A program made the translations under genes and the position numbers. Positions 9,615 through 20,037 of a DNA stretch of 64,000 nt are shown here, piece after piece. The stretch's first letter is position 1. Each line of letters opens with the position of its first letter. The notes below the pieces were generated by a model. The model ran no database searches. It saw only the letters and a list, made by a program, of their open reading frames with translations, and was not told the DNA's origin. Source of the DNA: Eremothecium cymbalariae DBVPG#7215 (Eukaryota > Ascomycota > Saccharomycetes > Saccharomycetales > Saccharomycetaceae); contig NC_016454.1 of the NCBI RefSeq assembly GCF_000235365.1, forward strand, positions 895,279-959,278, read 5' to 3'.

Positions 9615-11273
9615 ATGTCTTTGAACTACACGACTGCATTATTATTCATTGCATTGGTTATTTCTCGTCTGTATGTTCAACCTAATTTTTCACTTATCTC
9701 AGATTGTGATGAAACTTTTAATTACTGGGAGCCGTTAAATTTGTTAGTACGTGGGTTTGGTAAACAGACATGGGAATATTCACCAGAATACTCAATCCGA
9801 TCTTGGACTTTTCTTCTACCTTTCTATGGTGTGTTATCTTTGGTTAAGAAGGTTGCAGACCGTCAAGGCTGGGCACCACGTTTACTATTTTATGTTGCAA
9901 GGGTTATCTTTGGGCTGATGAGTACGGTTTTTGAAAAAAAGCTATACACTGAACTACTTAAATCCACAAATTCCGAAGTAGCCAATCTTTGGCTTCTTTT
10001 CCAAATTTTGAACCCGGGTTGGTTCCATGCATCGGTAGAATTCCTACCTTCCTCATTTGCGATGATTTTTCTTTTAGGATACTTGAAGGATTCTCTTCGC
10101 TATCTATCAACTGGTAAGGAGAAGCCTTTTGTTTCCGCATTATTTTACAATGTTGTGGCTGGGATTCTGGGATGGCCGTTTGTTTTAGTTTTAAGTGTTC
10201 CGTTGGTACTTCATTACCTGTTAAGCCATAGAATCATTGATACCTTGCGCACGGGGGTTTCCTCCGTGCTCGTGTTGGTTATGGTAGTTGCTACCGTATT
10301 TACTATTGACTCCATATTCTATCGCAAATATGCCCCAGTACCTTGGAATATTGTAATGTATAATGTTCTGAATGCAAGTGAGGAGAGTGGCCCAAATATT
10401 TTTGGCACAGAGCCATGGTATTACTATATTTTAAACTTGCTTTTAAACTTCCCATTGCCCATTTTGTTCTTCGCGGTAATTGGACTTTTACACACAAACT
10501 TGTGGCCTATCTGGGGGTCTATTTTTGTGTGGTTTTCCGTTTTCTTTACTCAACCTCATAAGGAAGAGAGATTTATATATCCTGTGTATGCCTTTATCAC
10601 ATTGGCATCTAGTATAGGATTTGCAAAGTGTACCAGGTTGTTTGGCCGGAGGAAATATAGTTACTATCTCCTAAAGATTTTGGTTTTTGGTGTTCTGGTT
10701 GTGCAGTCAATTACCCGTATATTAGCCCTTACAACTAACTATACTGCTCCATTAGCGGTTTATTCTGAACTTACACCAAACAGGGACCCAATTAATGTTT
10801 GTACTGGGCGTGAGTGGTACCATTATCCAAGTTCATTCTTCTTACCGGATAATCATAGGTTGAGGTTTGTTTCCTCAGGATTTGATGGCTTGTTGCCAGG
10901 TGATTTCCTTGAAGGTTCTATATTCGAGGCGGTTAGTAATTTACCCCTAGGTATGAATAATCAGAATAAATTTGATGAGGGAAAATTGGTATCAATTGAC
11001 AGCTGTCATTATTACGTTGATGTACTGATTCCAAGTAACAATGATAGAGACGTATTGGATCCCACTCTATTTTTGGAAGATTGGACCAAAGTCAGATGTG
11101 AGCCATTTATAGATGTTCGGAAGTCTAGATTTTTTGGCAGGGCTTTTATCCTGCCGGGATTCCTGGTCAAATATCTACCACAACCATTGAAATCTCTATT
11201 AGAGAAGTATCACAAGGCAACATACCTTGAGTATTGTTTATTTAAAAGAGCAGGTGTCTTGGCAGGTGTTTGA
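9615..11273 (+). CDS. ALG9: ER alpha-1,2-mannosyltransferase Alg9
   Basis: Alg9 is a dolichol-phosphate-mannose-dependent GT22 mannosyltransferase that adds the seventh and ninth mannoses to the lumenal lipid-linked N-glycan precursor. The 552-residue product (S. cerevisiae 555) is a polytopic membrane protein with many hydrophobic segments. The GT22 catalytic loop DETFNYWEP is at 32-40, directly after the first membrane helix, and the TQPHKEERFIYPVY motif follows later. The start (GGCCATGTC) puts the first helix at residues 6-20. It is convergent with ADE12, about 130 bp apart. Confidence 0.95.
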   Translation: MSLNYTTALLFIALVISRLYVQPNFSLISDCDETFNYWEPLNLLVRGFGKQTWEYSPEYSIRSWTFLLPFYGVLSLVKKVADRQGWAPRLLFYVARVIFGLMSTVFEKKLYTELLKSTNSEVANLWLLFQILNPGWFHASVEFLPSSFAMIFLLGYLKDSLRYLSTGKEKPFVSALFYNVVAGILGWPFVLVLSVPLVLHYLLSHRIIDTLRTGVSSVLVLVMVVATVFTIDSIFYRKYAPVPWNIVMYNVLNASEESGPNIFGTEPWYYYILNLLLNFPLPILFFAVIGLLHTNLWPIWGSIFVWFSVFFTQPHKEERFIYPVYAFITLASSIGFAKCTRLFGRRKYSYYLLKILVFGVLVVQSITRILALTTNYTAPLAVYSELTPNRDPINVCTGREWYHYPSSFFLPDNHRLRFVSSGFDGLLPGDFLEGSIFEAVSNLPLGMNNQNKFDEGKLVSIDSCHYYVDVLIPSNNDRDVLDPTLFLEDWTKVRCEPFIDVRKSRFFGRAFILPGFLVKYLPQPLKSLLEKYHKATYLEYCLFKRAGVLAGV

Positions 11274-11308
11274 AGCTTACGAAATGGACGATTAAGGTGT
11301 TCAAAACC

Positions 11309-11333
11309 TATATATATATACATATATATATAT
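11309..11333. terminator. TATATA-rich 3'-end signal shared by ALG9 and ADE12
   Basis: Alternating TA from 11309 to 11333, interrupted by one C, in the 130-bp gap between convergent ALG9 and ADE12. TATATA is the yeast polyadenylation efficiency element and works in both orientations, so it may serve both genes. Function is inferred from position. Confidence 0.45.
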
Positions 11334-11403
11334 CCTGTACAGAATATGCAGCAGTCAAACAAAAATTATTTACCGTTGATAGGAACGTAGACTATCTATC
11401 GAG

Positions 11404-12708
11404 CTATTCAGACACATTTTGGTACAACATACTGTCTCTAGCTGGACCAGTACCAACCCACTGTATTGGCACCCCAACGAAATCTTCAATAAACTTTAAA
11501 TAGTCTTTAGCATTGTGCGGCAAGTCTGCGAACTTCGTAATCTTCGTAATGTCTTGCTTCCACCCGGGAAATGTGACGTATTCAACATCAACTTTTCCTA
11601 ATGTGATCAAATCTTCAGGGAAGAGATCCAACTTCTTTCCATCAATAGAATACGAAACACCAACCTGGATTTGTTCAAAGGTGTCTAATACATCCAATTT
11701 GGTTATATTTAAACTTGTATAGCCGTTAATCAGAGTGGAATACTTCAACACAACTAAATCAAGCCAGCCACAACGACGCTTACGGCCAGTAGTAACACCA
11801 TATTCCGCACCGATTGTCTGCAGCTTTGCACCATCTGCGTTTAACTGCTCAGTAGGGAACGGTCCCTCCCCAACCCTGGTCGTATAAGCTTTCACAACAC
11901 CATATATATCATTGACACAACGTGGAGGGATTCCGAGACCAGTTATCACACCACCAATGCCAGTCGAAGAAGAAGTGACATATGGATATGTGCCAAAGTC
12001 AATATCAAGCATCAAGGCATTGGCACCTTCAACTAGTATTTTTTTATTTTCCTTAATCGCCTTGTGCATGAACACCACAGAATCCACCACAAACGGCTTC
12101 AACTGCTCCCTGTATTTCCTGTAAGAAGCCAACTCCTCCTCTGCGTCATACTCAAACGGACCATACCTCTGCAGTCTTGTTTGCAACAGTCTATAATACT
12201 TCGTCTCAAACTCGGCCCAGGATTCCGGCTCATCGCCCACTAAGTGATGCACTCGTATCCCAGACCGAGAAGCTTTCGTCGAATAGGTGGGGCCAATGCC
12301 CTTGCCAGTAGTCCCAATGTTTTTGCCGTCCTTAGAAGCCCCAGACAGTTCTGCCTCCCGTAGCTTATCCGTACGTTGGTGGAATCCAAAAACAAGATGC
12401 GCTCTAGAAGAAATAAATAGCCTTTCACGGGCGTTCGTCAATCCCTTGGATTCCAATTGCTCCAATTCCTTGAAGAAAGATGGCACATGGATTACGACAC
12501 CATTACCAATCAAATTCTGACAATGTGGATTAACCAATCCTGAAGGCAACATATGGAAGTCGTATTTAACACCATCAACGACAATCGTATGTCCCGCATT
12601 GTTACCACCTGCTGAACGAGCAACGATATCATACTGTCCCACAAGCAAATCTACAAGCTTCCCCTTTCCCTCATCACCCCACTGAGAACCTAACACAACA
12701 TTGACCAT
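11404..12708 (-). CDS. ADE12: Adenylosuccinate synthetase
   Basis: Ade12 catalyses the GTP-dependent joining of aspartate to IMP, the first step from IMP to AMP. The 434-residue product (S. cerevisiae 433) has the glycine-rich loop [11 protein letters not shown] (7-17) with catalytic Asp12, the switch region NNAGHT with catalytic His, [20 protein letters not shown], the IMP-binding [22 protein letters not shown] and the GTP-binding [12 protein letters not shown] region. All catalytic residues seem intact. The sequence is strongly conserved and looks closest in my memory to Eremothecium Ade12, which is weak evidence for genus. Orientation relative to ALG9 and POP1 is as in S. cerevisiae. Confidence 0.97.
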   Translation of the reverse strand: MVNVVLGSQWGDEGKGKLVDLLVGQYDIVARSAGGNNAGHTIVVDGVKYDFHMLPSGLVNPHCQNLIGNGVVIHVPSFFKELEQLESKGLTNARERLFISSRAHLVFGFHQRTDKLREAELSGASKDGKNIGTTGKGIGPTYSTKASRSGIRVHHLVGDEPESWAEFETKYYRLLQTRLQRYGPFEYDAEEELASYRKYREQLKPFVVDSVVFMHKAIKENKKILVEGANALMLDIDFGTYPYVTSSSTGIGGVITGLGIPPRCVNDIYGVVKAYTTRVGEGPFPTEQLNADGAKLQTIGAEYGVTTGRKRRCGWLDLVVLKYSTLINGYTSLNITKLDVLDTFEQIQVGVSYSIDGKKLDLFPEDLITLGKVDVEYVTFPGWKQDITKITKFADLPHNAKDYLKFIEDFVGVPIQWVGTGPARDSMLYQNVSE

Positions 12709-13659
12709 CTTTTCCCGAATTATAAAGAAACAGGAATCCTTCTACAAGAGATAACCTAAAAGGACAACTAACCATCCAGCAAGAATGAAAAAAAATAGAA
12801 CTTCTAAAAAAGACCAAGCATTAATAAGAATTAAAGAGAACCAGAGTAAACATATGAAAAATTTTTACTATTATTACGACTTAAATCTTATTGATCGCTT
12901 TCGCAAGAACCCTTGGGCAACTGGGGAAATCAACCTCATATTTATAACTTCTGCGTTATACTATTCAACGTAAAATGTTGTTCTTTTTTCCACTGTCGTC
13001 GTCGAAGAAAAACAGACGAATCCCGTCATAATCCGTCAAAATTTGCGTTACTCCGTAAACTGACTTCAATTTCCGGCTCTCTGTGTGCATCTGAGTGTAA
13101 GAGCATCGTGCCCAGTAGAGGCATACGGGCTTAATTACTTGGGTCTTTCGAACCTCGATTCAACGTAATAACAGGTAACTTGACTCTGTATGGTTTGCTA
13201 ATGAAATTTGGCAGCGCAGTGCAACAACAGGCTGGTGGGCTGCGTGTGTAAGAGTATATAGATAGGTCTGTGCGGTGCACTGGGGGACAGATAAGAGGAT
13301 GGAGGGAAGCAAGGGGCTAGATATGTGGCCTGGATGCGTTTTAGTCCGATAGATTCGCTGGGGAAGTAGTTCATGGGTTGCGTATTGCTTATATATATAA
13401 GGCAACTCGAGAACTTCGTTTGTGAATTTTGTTACCCGGACATTACTGTTGAAGTTACCCGGGGTTGAGGAGCATTTTTCCAAGGTAAACTAACCAGTAT
13501 GCAGATTTTATTTTATATAACGAGTGATGATGAATGATGTAACGGTAGTGGTGTATGCACAATCTTGGAAGCGTTCCAACTAAGATTGTAGTGTAGATCC
13601 AGCAGATTAAAACTCTGTGGGTAACAAAAAAACGGACTTTAGTGGACAGTGGGTAATAT
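12709..13659. other. Divergent ADE12/POP1 promoter region
   Basis: About 950 bp between divergent genes. It includes a TGACTC core (13181-13186, a Gcn4/Bas1-type half element, 473 bp from ADE12) and a relatively G/C-rich section at about 13200-13340. A minus-strand ORF of 107 codons (13160-13483) has no recognisable similarity and low coding appearance. No tRNA or snoRNA recognised. Confidence 0.5.
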
Positions 13660-16170
13660 ATGGCAGGTCGTAAGCCGTTGAATAAGAATCAGCAGTTTAA
13701 AAGACAGAAGGTGCGTGATGCGCGAGCTATTAGAAGTGAAGCGGTTCTGTTTTCAGAACAGGAATTCGGTGAGGCGGCTCATATGCTGAAGGTGCCTGAC
13801 TTTGTATCATCTCGTAAGTTTGAATTAGTTCAATTACAAAATTCTATTCATAGATCGCGTCATTCGTCTTCTACTCGTGTATTTCAGTCTTTGCCCAGAA
13901 GGCTTCGTCGGCGGACGGCGTCCCATAATGTGAAAAGAATCCCCAAAAGGATGAGGAATAGGGCCTTACGAGAAATGGCCAAGAGCAATCAGACTGTTAC
14001 CAGTGGGACGAAGGATAGTTTGAAGAAGAAAAAACATGGTTTGTCAGCAAGGAAACTTTACAGATTAAAGATGACAGTAAATCTTCTGAGATTGGCGAGC
14101 AGGAATGTAGCGCTGAAATTGGCGATGCCTGCTGAAGTTGCACCAGCAAAGTTCAAATTAAGAGCGAGTATTCGTTCCTTGCGCCAACAGATACGGGCTG
14201 CCCAAGACGGTAAAGCGGTGCGGAAATTGAATAATAGCTTGGGGAGTTATGACAACACTGGCTTTCAAAAACTGGCGCCTAAACCACTTGGTCGTATTAA
14301 GTATATGAAACGTCAGCGCACATTTACTTGGTTACCTACTCACGTTTGGCATGCCAAAAGGTCGCATATGGTCAAGAGATGGGGGTTTCAAATTCCTTGG
14401 TCACCGACTCAAAAATGTTTTCGAATGACTCACAGACTAACCGGCTCAGTTGCTTCGTCAAACGGCGCAATGTGTGCTGATACAAGTTACATTGGCACTA
14501 TGGTGGTCAAGTCGAAAGATAGTGTTCAATTGACAGATTTTGTGAAGCAGCTCACAGATGGTCGTGCTTCTAGGAAAAAGTACAAAATTTCACAGCATCT
14601 TTTTGAAGGTCTCTTCTATGAAATCAGCAATGGAGATCCGTTGGGTCCTGGCACTTTACTCTGGATAGATCCTACAATGTTGCTGATTCGCCTACATCCT
14701 GCAATATATGAGGTGGTTTTCAAAACAGTTCGTGAGAAGTTTGAAGTTCAAGATTGCCGCTATTCTATAGCTAGCATTACTATTACTGGCGGTAAAGCAT
14801 TGCAAGCACTTTCACACATAATAAGAACTACAAATACTTCAGAATCATACAAGCAGTTCAAATCCGTTTGTAATGTATCTGATTCCTCTATATTTCCTCA
14901 CAGAGCGATATTTGCCTTTAATGTTATCGATCCTAGACATCTTTCTTCACCGAAAAAGGTTAGCGAATCCAAAGAGATTCCTTCTGCATCTACCATAGTT
15001 GATCTTGCTACAAACTACCCTGCGGATAAGATTTTCAAAGTATTACAAAAACTGTGTGACGCAATGGGTAGAGAAAATTCCTACAAAAACCAGCAAACTT
15101 TAAAACAGTTGGCTAAAAGACGGCAAATGCTTTTAAGGGAATCAATTCACACAAATATGATACCATATGATGCGTCAACGGATCCCGAAATACCAGTGGT
15201 CCTCATTAGACAGCCAAAAACTTCGAACTGGCTAGTGTTGATTCCTTGGTTTTGGATGCTGCCATTTTGGTATCAACTTAATCGAGTTCCTCACGTATAT
15301 CATATGGGTTTGAAGCAACTTCACCAGCAAAATTATGAAAGGGGCTTGCTGCACTTCCCTGACGACTATTCATTTACAGCCGTAGGTCAACAAGAACTCT
15401 TGTACAAGGCAGAGGCAGCCAAAGGCGTGTGGGAGCGCAAGCCAAGTGGTAAAAGAATAAATTACGGTAAAGTTGGCGATATTCATGCATCTGAGTGTCC
15501 TGGATACACCGGGGAGATTGGAGAATGGTTTGGCAGTGACTGGAAGTTATTGCAAATACTTCAAAACGGTGTTTCTTACCTAGGAACAGATATAAAGACC
15601 CACAATTCTGAACGTACGACTCAATACGATGCTGCTACAGGCTTAAAACAACTAAATTGTGTAAGAGACCTTCTACAGCTCTACGATGATGTTAGAAATA
15701 GGATTGAAGAATCTCAAAATTTGCCGATCAACCTATTCAACCAAGGAATTGGAAACTTCAAAGAACACTCCATTGTTACCGAACAACAACCTCCTCAACT
15801 TTCCATTGCAAACACTCCGTTGTCGGTCATTGCAATTGTCTGCGAGGCCGTCGAAAGAGGCCATTTCAAGGACAATTCACGCCTATACGCTATCTCGGAC
15901 AAAGACATACCACATTGGATCGAGGCTGCTACAGGTAACTACCGCCCAAATGGAAAACGTAACCATGAACTGGAACATCCAAAGCCAAAGATCCAAGATT
16001 TAATCGGCTTCATCACTAGTGGAACCTATCACTTGAGTGAAGGTAAAAGTCTAGGAAATGGTTTCCTTGCTACTAACTATGCAGCTAAGAGCAAGCACAA
16101 TTATATACTCGTTCGGAATATTGGTACAAATATTTATAGACTGGCTACATGGCAACAAATTCTTGTTTAG
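13660..16170 (+). CDS. POP1: RNase P / RNase MRP protein subunit Pop1
   Basis: Pop1 is the largest protein of nuclear RNase P (tRNA 5' processing) and RNase MRP (rRNA processing). The 836-residue product (S. cerevisiae about 875) has a very basic N-terminus (RRLRRRTASHNVKRIPKRMRNRALREM) typical of the Pop1 N-terminal RNA-binding domain, the conserved WLPTHVWHAKRSHMVKRWGF block, the LIPWFWMLPFWYQL motif (POPLD domain), and a conserved C-terminal region. The ATG at 13660 gives MAGRKPLNKNQQFKRQKVRD. It is divergent from ADE12 and followed by U1 snRNA, as in S. cerevisiae. Confidence 0.95.
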   Translation: MAGRKPLNKNQQFKRQKVRDARAIRSEAVLFSEQEFGEAAHMLKVPDFVSSRKFELVQLQNSIHRSRHSSSTRVFQSLPRRLRRRTASHNVKRIPKRMRNRALREMAKSNQTVTSGTKDSLKKKKHGLSARKLYRLKMTVNLLRLASRNVALKLAMPAEVAPAKFKLRASIRSLRQQIRAAQDGKAVRKLNNSLGSYDNTGFQKLAPKPLGRIKYMKRQRTFTWLPTHVWHAKRSHMVKRWGFQIPWSPTQKCFRMTHRLTGSVASSNGAMCADTSYIGTMVVKSKDSVQLTDFVKQLTDGRASRKKYKISQHLFEGLFYEISNGDPLGPGTLLWIDPTMLLIRLHPAIYEVVFKTVREKFEVQDCRYSIASITITGGKALQALSHIIRTTNTSESYKQFKSVCNVSDSSIFPHRAIFAFNVIDPRHLSSPKKVSESKEIPSASTIVDLATNYPADKIFKVLQKLCDAMGRENSYKNQQTLKQLAKRRQMLLRESIHTNMIPYDASTDPEIPVVLIRQPKTSNWLVLIPWFWMLPFWYQLNRVPHVYHMGLKQLHQQNYERGLLHFPDDYSFTAVGQQELLYKAEAAKGVWERKPSGKRINYGKVGDIHASECPGYTGEIGEWFGSDWKLLQILQNGVSYLGTDIKTHNSERTTQYDAATGLKQLNCVRDLLQLYDDVRNRIEESQNLPINLFNQGIGNFKEHSIVTEQQPPQLSIANTPLSVIAIVCEAVERGHFKDNSRLYAISDKDIPHWIEAATGNYRPNGKRNHELEHPKPKIQDLIGFITSGTYHLSEGKSLGNGFLATNYAAKSKHNYILVRNIGTNIYRLATWQQILV

Positions 16171-16385
16171 CACCATGTTATAATAAATTACTAGGTTAGT
16201 TGAGAAACCTAACGCTGGATATATAGTTAGTTACCCTGTCTTTGGTGATCGTTCCGGAAATGTCACCGGTAAAATTTTTCCAATTAATACAGTTCGCGCA
16301 TTATATAAAAGCATCATATTTCTCCCTAACTCAGTTTTGACCTCTTAACTCATTCTTATTTAAATTTTCTTTTTCTTCTCTCCTC
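16171..16385 (+). promoter_or_regulatory. U1 snRNA promoter region
   Basis: About 215 bp between the POP1 stop and the U1 5' end. A TATA box, TATATAAAA, lies at 16302-16310, about 76 bp upstream of the RNA start, a normal spacing for a yeast Pol II promoter. A C/T-rich tract (16360-16385) precedes the start. Confidence 0.6.
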
Positions 16386-16889
16386 ATACTTACCTTAAGA
16401 CGTCAGTGGAGATCAAGAAGTCTGACTGACCTGGTATGCTTTTTTAAAGGATGCTTCACTGTCAAGAGGTTTAAGTACATTTTCGGATGTGCTTGTCACC
16501 TCTTCATGACGCTTTACCTGTGGAGTTCCTTTGCAATTTTTCACATATTTGCGAAAGGTGTACCTGCTGACGTTTCATTCTCTCGTTCGTTGTTAGAAGC
16601 TGGGAGGCCTTGTGCCTCTTGGCTCTGACAATGGGCCCTTTTTTCTTCTGCCTGGAGAAGCAGTGTGCTGATTACAACTCAGCATTGGGAGAACTGGGGT
16701 TTCTGGGCTATTAAAGGTACATTTCCAGAATTGAACGATTCCTGGCATTTGCTTGCTTCTATTGCCATTGGTCTTTCGAGGCTGACGCGATACGATGCTG
16801 CTTTGCTTGTTGAAGGGGTTTCATGGGATTTGTCCTAGTTCTGGGAATCTTGGTAGAAACGGGTGGGTCTTATAATTTTTGATTTCTTT
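16386..16889 (+). ncRNA. SNR19: U1 spliceosomal snRNA
   Basis: U1 recognises 5' splice sites. The RNA begins ATACTTACCTTAAGA, whose ACTTACCT (16388-16395) is the canonical 5'-splice-site-pairing end. It is followed by stem-loop I with GATCAAGAAG (16411-16420), the U1-70K/Snp1 binding loop. Yeast-specific conserved blocks appear further on: CTGCTGACGTTTC (about 16564), CTTCTGCCTGGAGAAG (about 16645) and TTGGTAGAAACGGGTGGG (from about 16850). The Sm site ATAATTTTTGA is at 16872-16882, near the 3' end. The end is estimated from the yeast RNA; length is about 504 nt, against 568 in S. cerevisiae. Position just downstream of POP1 is as in S. cerevisiae. No protein search would find it. Confidence 0.95.
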
Positions 16890-17120
16890 CCTTCCATAAT
16901 CACATAACTTTATGCGGTTTATGGGGATTGGTTTTGGTAGAGCATTCATTCAGTATGAGGATCCGTTTTCCACGGGAGATCGTCTCCGATTACTACTATT
17001 TTTTTTTCAATGCGATTGCGAGTCAGACGACTTCATCGCAGTGGAGATAAAGTATATGACGATTGTTTTTGTGTTTTATTTTACTTATTTGGTTCTTTTA
17101 CTTAACTACATGGTTTTATG

Positions 17121-18335
17121 TTACTTTTGCTTATAAAGGTTGATTACCTCGATAGTGTGAGGAATATCGTCGACGTTATGATAATCGACCCCAAGCTGTA
17201 AAATTTCCTCCTTTAACAAATAATCCCTTAGAGTCGCTTTGGTTTCTGTTTGTCCCCATATTCTGGATCTAACCCCAAGCTCCCGACACTTGTCAGTTAA
17301 TTGCCTGATGCAAGTTTCTTCAGAGTTGGTTAAGTTTGTTAAGAAATAGTGAAATGGCATTGCAGAACCACAGTGGCTTAACAAATTGAAAAGAGAATCT
17401 GAGGCAAGAATAACTGGTCCATATTTTTCAATTGCAGACTCTAAATCAACTAAGGGCACATCAGGGAATACATATCTCCTTTTATCATTAAAGTAACCAT
17501 CCTGCGATCCGCCGTCTAGTTCCTCAGGCGAAGTGGGGAAATTTCCAGTGAGCACAACCATTACTGGCCCAGTCACAACCTTACTAGTGGCAAAGTCATA
17601 GTATCCTAGATAACCCTTATCAATGAGTGGTTTTAGATATGTATTCATCAATAAGTGGTATTGCTCGACGCTATCCGCGGATTTAAAATCAAGCAACAAC
17701 TGCAAAGGCTTCGAAGAATCTTCATGGAAAACCCCCAGCCATGTGCCCTCACCAAGACCATCGTTCAATTGACCTAATATATCCTTAATAGGATCAAGAT
17801 AGAGCTGGTTCAAGTCAGGTGTCCGAGGGGTGATATCAGACTTCAAATGCCCAACTGCAAGTCTCTGACCATTATCCACTGTCCATATGTCAGCCTCTAC
17901 ACTATTAACCCCATGGCTGAGTGCAGTGTATAAAGGAAGCACCCTAGTGTAGTCATTGTGGGAGTGAATGTCATCACGAACCGGAACATTTTCGGTCAAC
18001 TTGCTACTCAACGTCTTCTCACTGCCTTCCACAGGGCACCCGCAAACATCAACGGCAACATACTGGCTCTTCACCCAATCTAAATATCCTTGGAACGTGT
18101 CGTAATACGTAGACAACAAAACCTCATCCCCTTTGGAGCCATATTCACCTTTTAGAACATTCAATTTATCCGAAAAATAACTGGTCAACGAGGCTCCTGT
18201 CAAACCATTTAACTCCTCGTTGACTGTTTCACGCTGCTTCATTGGGAGTGCAGCAACAAGCACCTGCGGTGTAAGCACCACCCCTAAAACCAATGCACAT
18301 GCATACAGTGACCATAAACGATGAGACAGAAGCAT
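17121..18335 (-). CDS. AIM6: Aim6-like secreted/lumenal PLC-fold phosphodiesterase, copy A
   Basis: This is a homologue of S. cerevisiae Aim6 (YDL237W), a protein of unknown biochemical function in the PI-PLC / glycerophosphodiester phosphodiesterase superfamily. Visible superfamily residues are HSHNDY (metal or catalytic His), SVEADIW (Glu-x-Asp) and AVGH. The N-terminus (ATG at 18333-18335) is a signal peptide or signal-anchor (SLYACALVLGVVL). The frame extends to 18374 only through a TTG. Length is 404 residues (S. cerevisiae 390). A second, clearly diverged copy lies directly upstream on the same strand. Substrate unknown; the mitochondrial name comes from a genetic screen, not a location. 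Confidence 0.85.
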   Translation of the reverse strand: MLLSHRLWSLYACALVLGVVLTPQVLVAALPMKQRETVNEELNGLTGASLTSYFSDKLNVLKGEYGSKGDEVLLSTYYDTFQGYLDWVKSQYVAVDVCGCPVEGSEKTLSSKLTENVPVRDDIHSHNDYTRVLPLYTALSHGVNSVEADIWTVDNGQRLAVGHLKSDITPRTPDLNQLYLDPIKDILGQLNDGLGEGTWLGVFHEDSSKPLQLLLDFKSADSVEQYHLLMNTYLKPLIDKGYLGYYDFATSKVVTGPVMVVLTGNFPTSPEELDGGSQDGYFNDKRRYVFPDVPLVDLESAIEKYGPVILASDSLFNLLSHCGSAMPFHYFLTNLTNSEETCIRQLTDKCRELGVRSRIWGQTETKATLRDYLLKEEILQLGVDYHNVDDIPHTIEVINLYKQK

Positions 18336-18816
18336 CGCACAATTCCCTTTGTTCAGCAACTTAAAAAGTTTCAACCAATAGTATACTGACGCTCAAAGCT
18401 ACCTTAGGAAAGCCACTATGAAGCCACCAGCAGGAACGCCGTGTTGCTAAATTACATACTTATTATATATCTGCCAGAAAGTGGAGATACTCTGTTTAAA
18501 TGCTAAATTAGCTGAGCACGCATCATCAGTTAGCATGTGTCTATCTTGATCACTTATATAACACAGATGCATACGGCTCTTTTGTGCAGTTAGCAATTAT
18601 TCTCGATCATTGTGATAAGTGATATCTTTGCGCAAAGCACATGTGAAGAACATTAAAGCGTTAAGAGGACAAGGCTGCTTAGATAATATGAAAGATGTAA
18701 CAAAAAGTTACCGTTGGGTTAACCGTATATACTGTACGGACGCATAATGAATAGGAAATATATACTTAACTTATACTTATGTATATGGCATATATCTATG
18801 AGATTTGTTAGCTTGT
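18336..18816. other. Spacer between the two AIM6 copies
   Basis: About 480 bp holding the promoter of copy A and the 3' end of copy B. AT-rich, with several TATATA elements near 18770-18800. No gene, repeat or remnant of a third copy seen. Confidence 0.55.
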
Positions 18817-20037
18817 TCAGAAGTTCTTGACTGCACGTAGGTCATCTACATTCAAGTAGTCAACTCCTACATCAAGTAGCTTTTTCCATAGAATATTTCT
18901 TCCATGTACGGGCCATTGAGGTACTCCCCATATCCTTGTTTGAAGACCAAATTCATGTGCTTTGGATACATGCTGTTTTATGCATTCTATCTCTTTCCAT
19001 GGCAAATCAGTGGCATGTTTTGGATTGAATGCGGTGTCTGAAGCACCCATAATGTTGCAGTAATCTAATAATTGTTCCATTGATGCGGATGCCACTATAG
19101 ACACCGCACTTGCTGTGTACAAACCATGCTTAGAAGCTAATTTATGCAAGGGTGCGTCAAGGAATGTGTATCTGCGATTATTTGGGAAACTTATCTCACT
19201 ATCAGGAGGGTAGTTTCCGGTAAGAATGACGGTTATTGGCCCTGTAGTAAGGGTTTTGGTCTCGAAGTCATAATATGAAAGGTACCCACGTTCTATTAAT
19301 GGTCGTAAGTACTCCAAAAGCACTATGAATGTTCTTCTTCGCTCTGCAGGTTTAAAGTCGATATATAACAATAGCTGTTGTGCTGGATCGTCGTAGAATG
19401 GGCCGTACAACGGGCTTTCAGTATCCATGTGGCAATTGACTTGGTCCAAGATTTGGACCAAGGGGTCCAAGTACAATGTTCTTAAGTCATGTTGTGCTGT
19501 GTTCAAGTAGCCAAGGTTATGACCAACTGCCAAAGCTGTGCTGTTTCTGTAAAGCCAAACATCAGCTTCAACGCTGGTGACTCCGTACAGGAGGGCTTCC
19601 AATAAAGGTAATTTCCTCCAGTAATCATTATGGGAATGCACATTTCCTAATATGTTAACATCCTTAGTTAATTTAGCAACGATTGAGTCTTCGGGTATAC
19701 AAGACTCAGAAGATGGCGCATCACCATTCTGCTTTTCCAACTTGAGGTATTGCGCCAAACTTTCATACAACCTGTTTATTCTCACAGGCTTAGAAGACTC
19801 TTCATTCGGAATGTTAACGGGGCCTAAATTCCTTTCAAAGTAGCAAAGTAGACTCTCGCCTGTAAGGCCAAGCGGTGGAATTTTCGGGGTATTTTCTGTA
19901 ACTGACACGACTGGCGGCCCTTTATTGAAACCAGAGAATTGTAGGTAATGGGGTTTCCATAACGAAATGGCTTCAGCGGTGCTCAGGATCAAGATGTAGG
20001 GTAGTAGTATCCTCCCGACTATTAACTTGAGAATCAT
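18817..20037 (-). CDS. Aim6-like PLC-fold phosphodiesterase, copy B
   Basis: Second member of the tandem AIM6 pair, 406 residues. It has its own signal sequence (LIVGRILLPYILILSTAEA) and the same superfamily motifs: VHSHNDYWRKLPL, SVEADVWLYRN, AVGHNLGYL, and the shared blocks SYYDFETKTLTTGP, VILTGNYPPDS and VDYLNVDDL. Identity with copy A is only moderate across the alignment, so the duplication is old or one copy evolved quickly. S. cerevisiae has one gene at this place. The HSHNDYWRKLPLL block is closest to the canonical Aim6 form, so copy B may be the more conserved paralogue. Confidence 0.85.
   Translation of the reverse strand: MILKLIVGRILLPYILILSTAEAISLWKPHYLQFSGFNKGPPVVSVTENTPKIPPLGLTGESLLCYFERNLGPVNIPNEESSKPVRINRLYESLAQYLKLEKQNGDAPSSESCIPEDSIVAKLTKDVNILGNVHSHNDYWRKLPLLEALLYGVTSVEADVWLYRNSTALAVGHNLGYLNTAQHDLRTLYLDPLVQILDQVNCHMDTESPLYGPFYDDPAQQLLLYIDFKPAERRRTFIVLLEYLRPLIERGYLSYYDFETKTLTTGPITVILTGNYPPDSEISFPNNRRYTFLDAPLHKLASKHGLYTASAVSIVASASMEQLLDYCNIMGASDTAFNPKHATDLPWKEIECIKQHVSKAHEFGLQTRIWGVPQWPVHGRNILWKKLLDVGVDYLNVDDLRAVKNF

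Noticed and set aside
13140..13165. TCGAACC next to a G/C-rich stretch, possible tRNA B box
   Set aside because: The T-arm does not pair and no A box or cloverleaf fits on either strand. No tRNA gene was found anywhere in the window.
17674..17681. Second TCCGCGGA (PDRE-like) motif
   Set aside because: It is inside the coding sequence of AIM6 copy A, not in a promoter, so it is probably chance.
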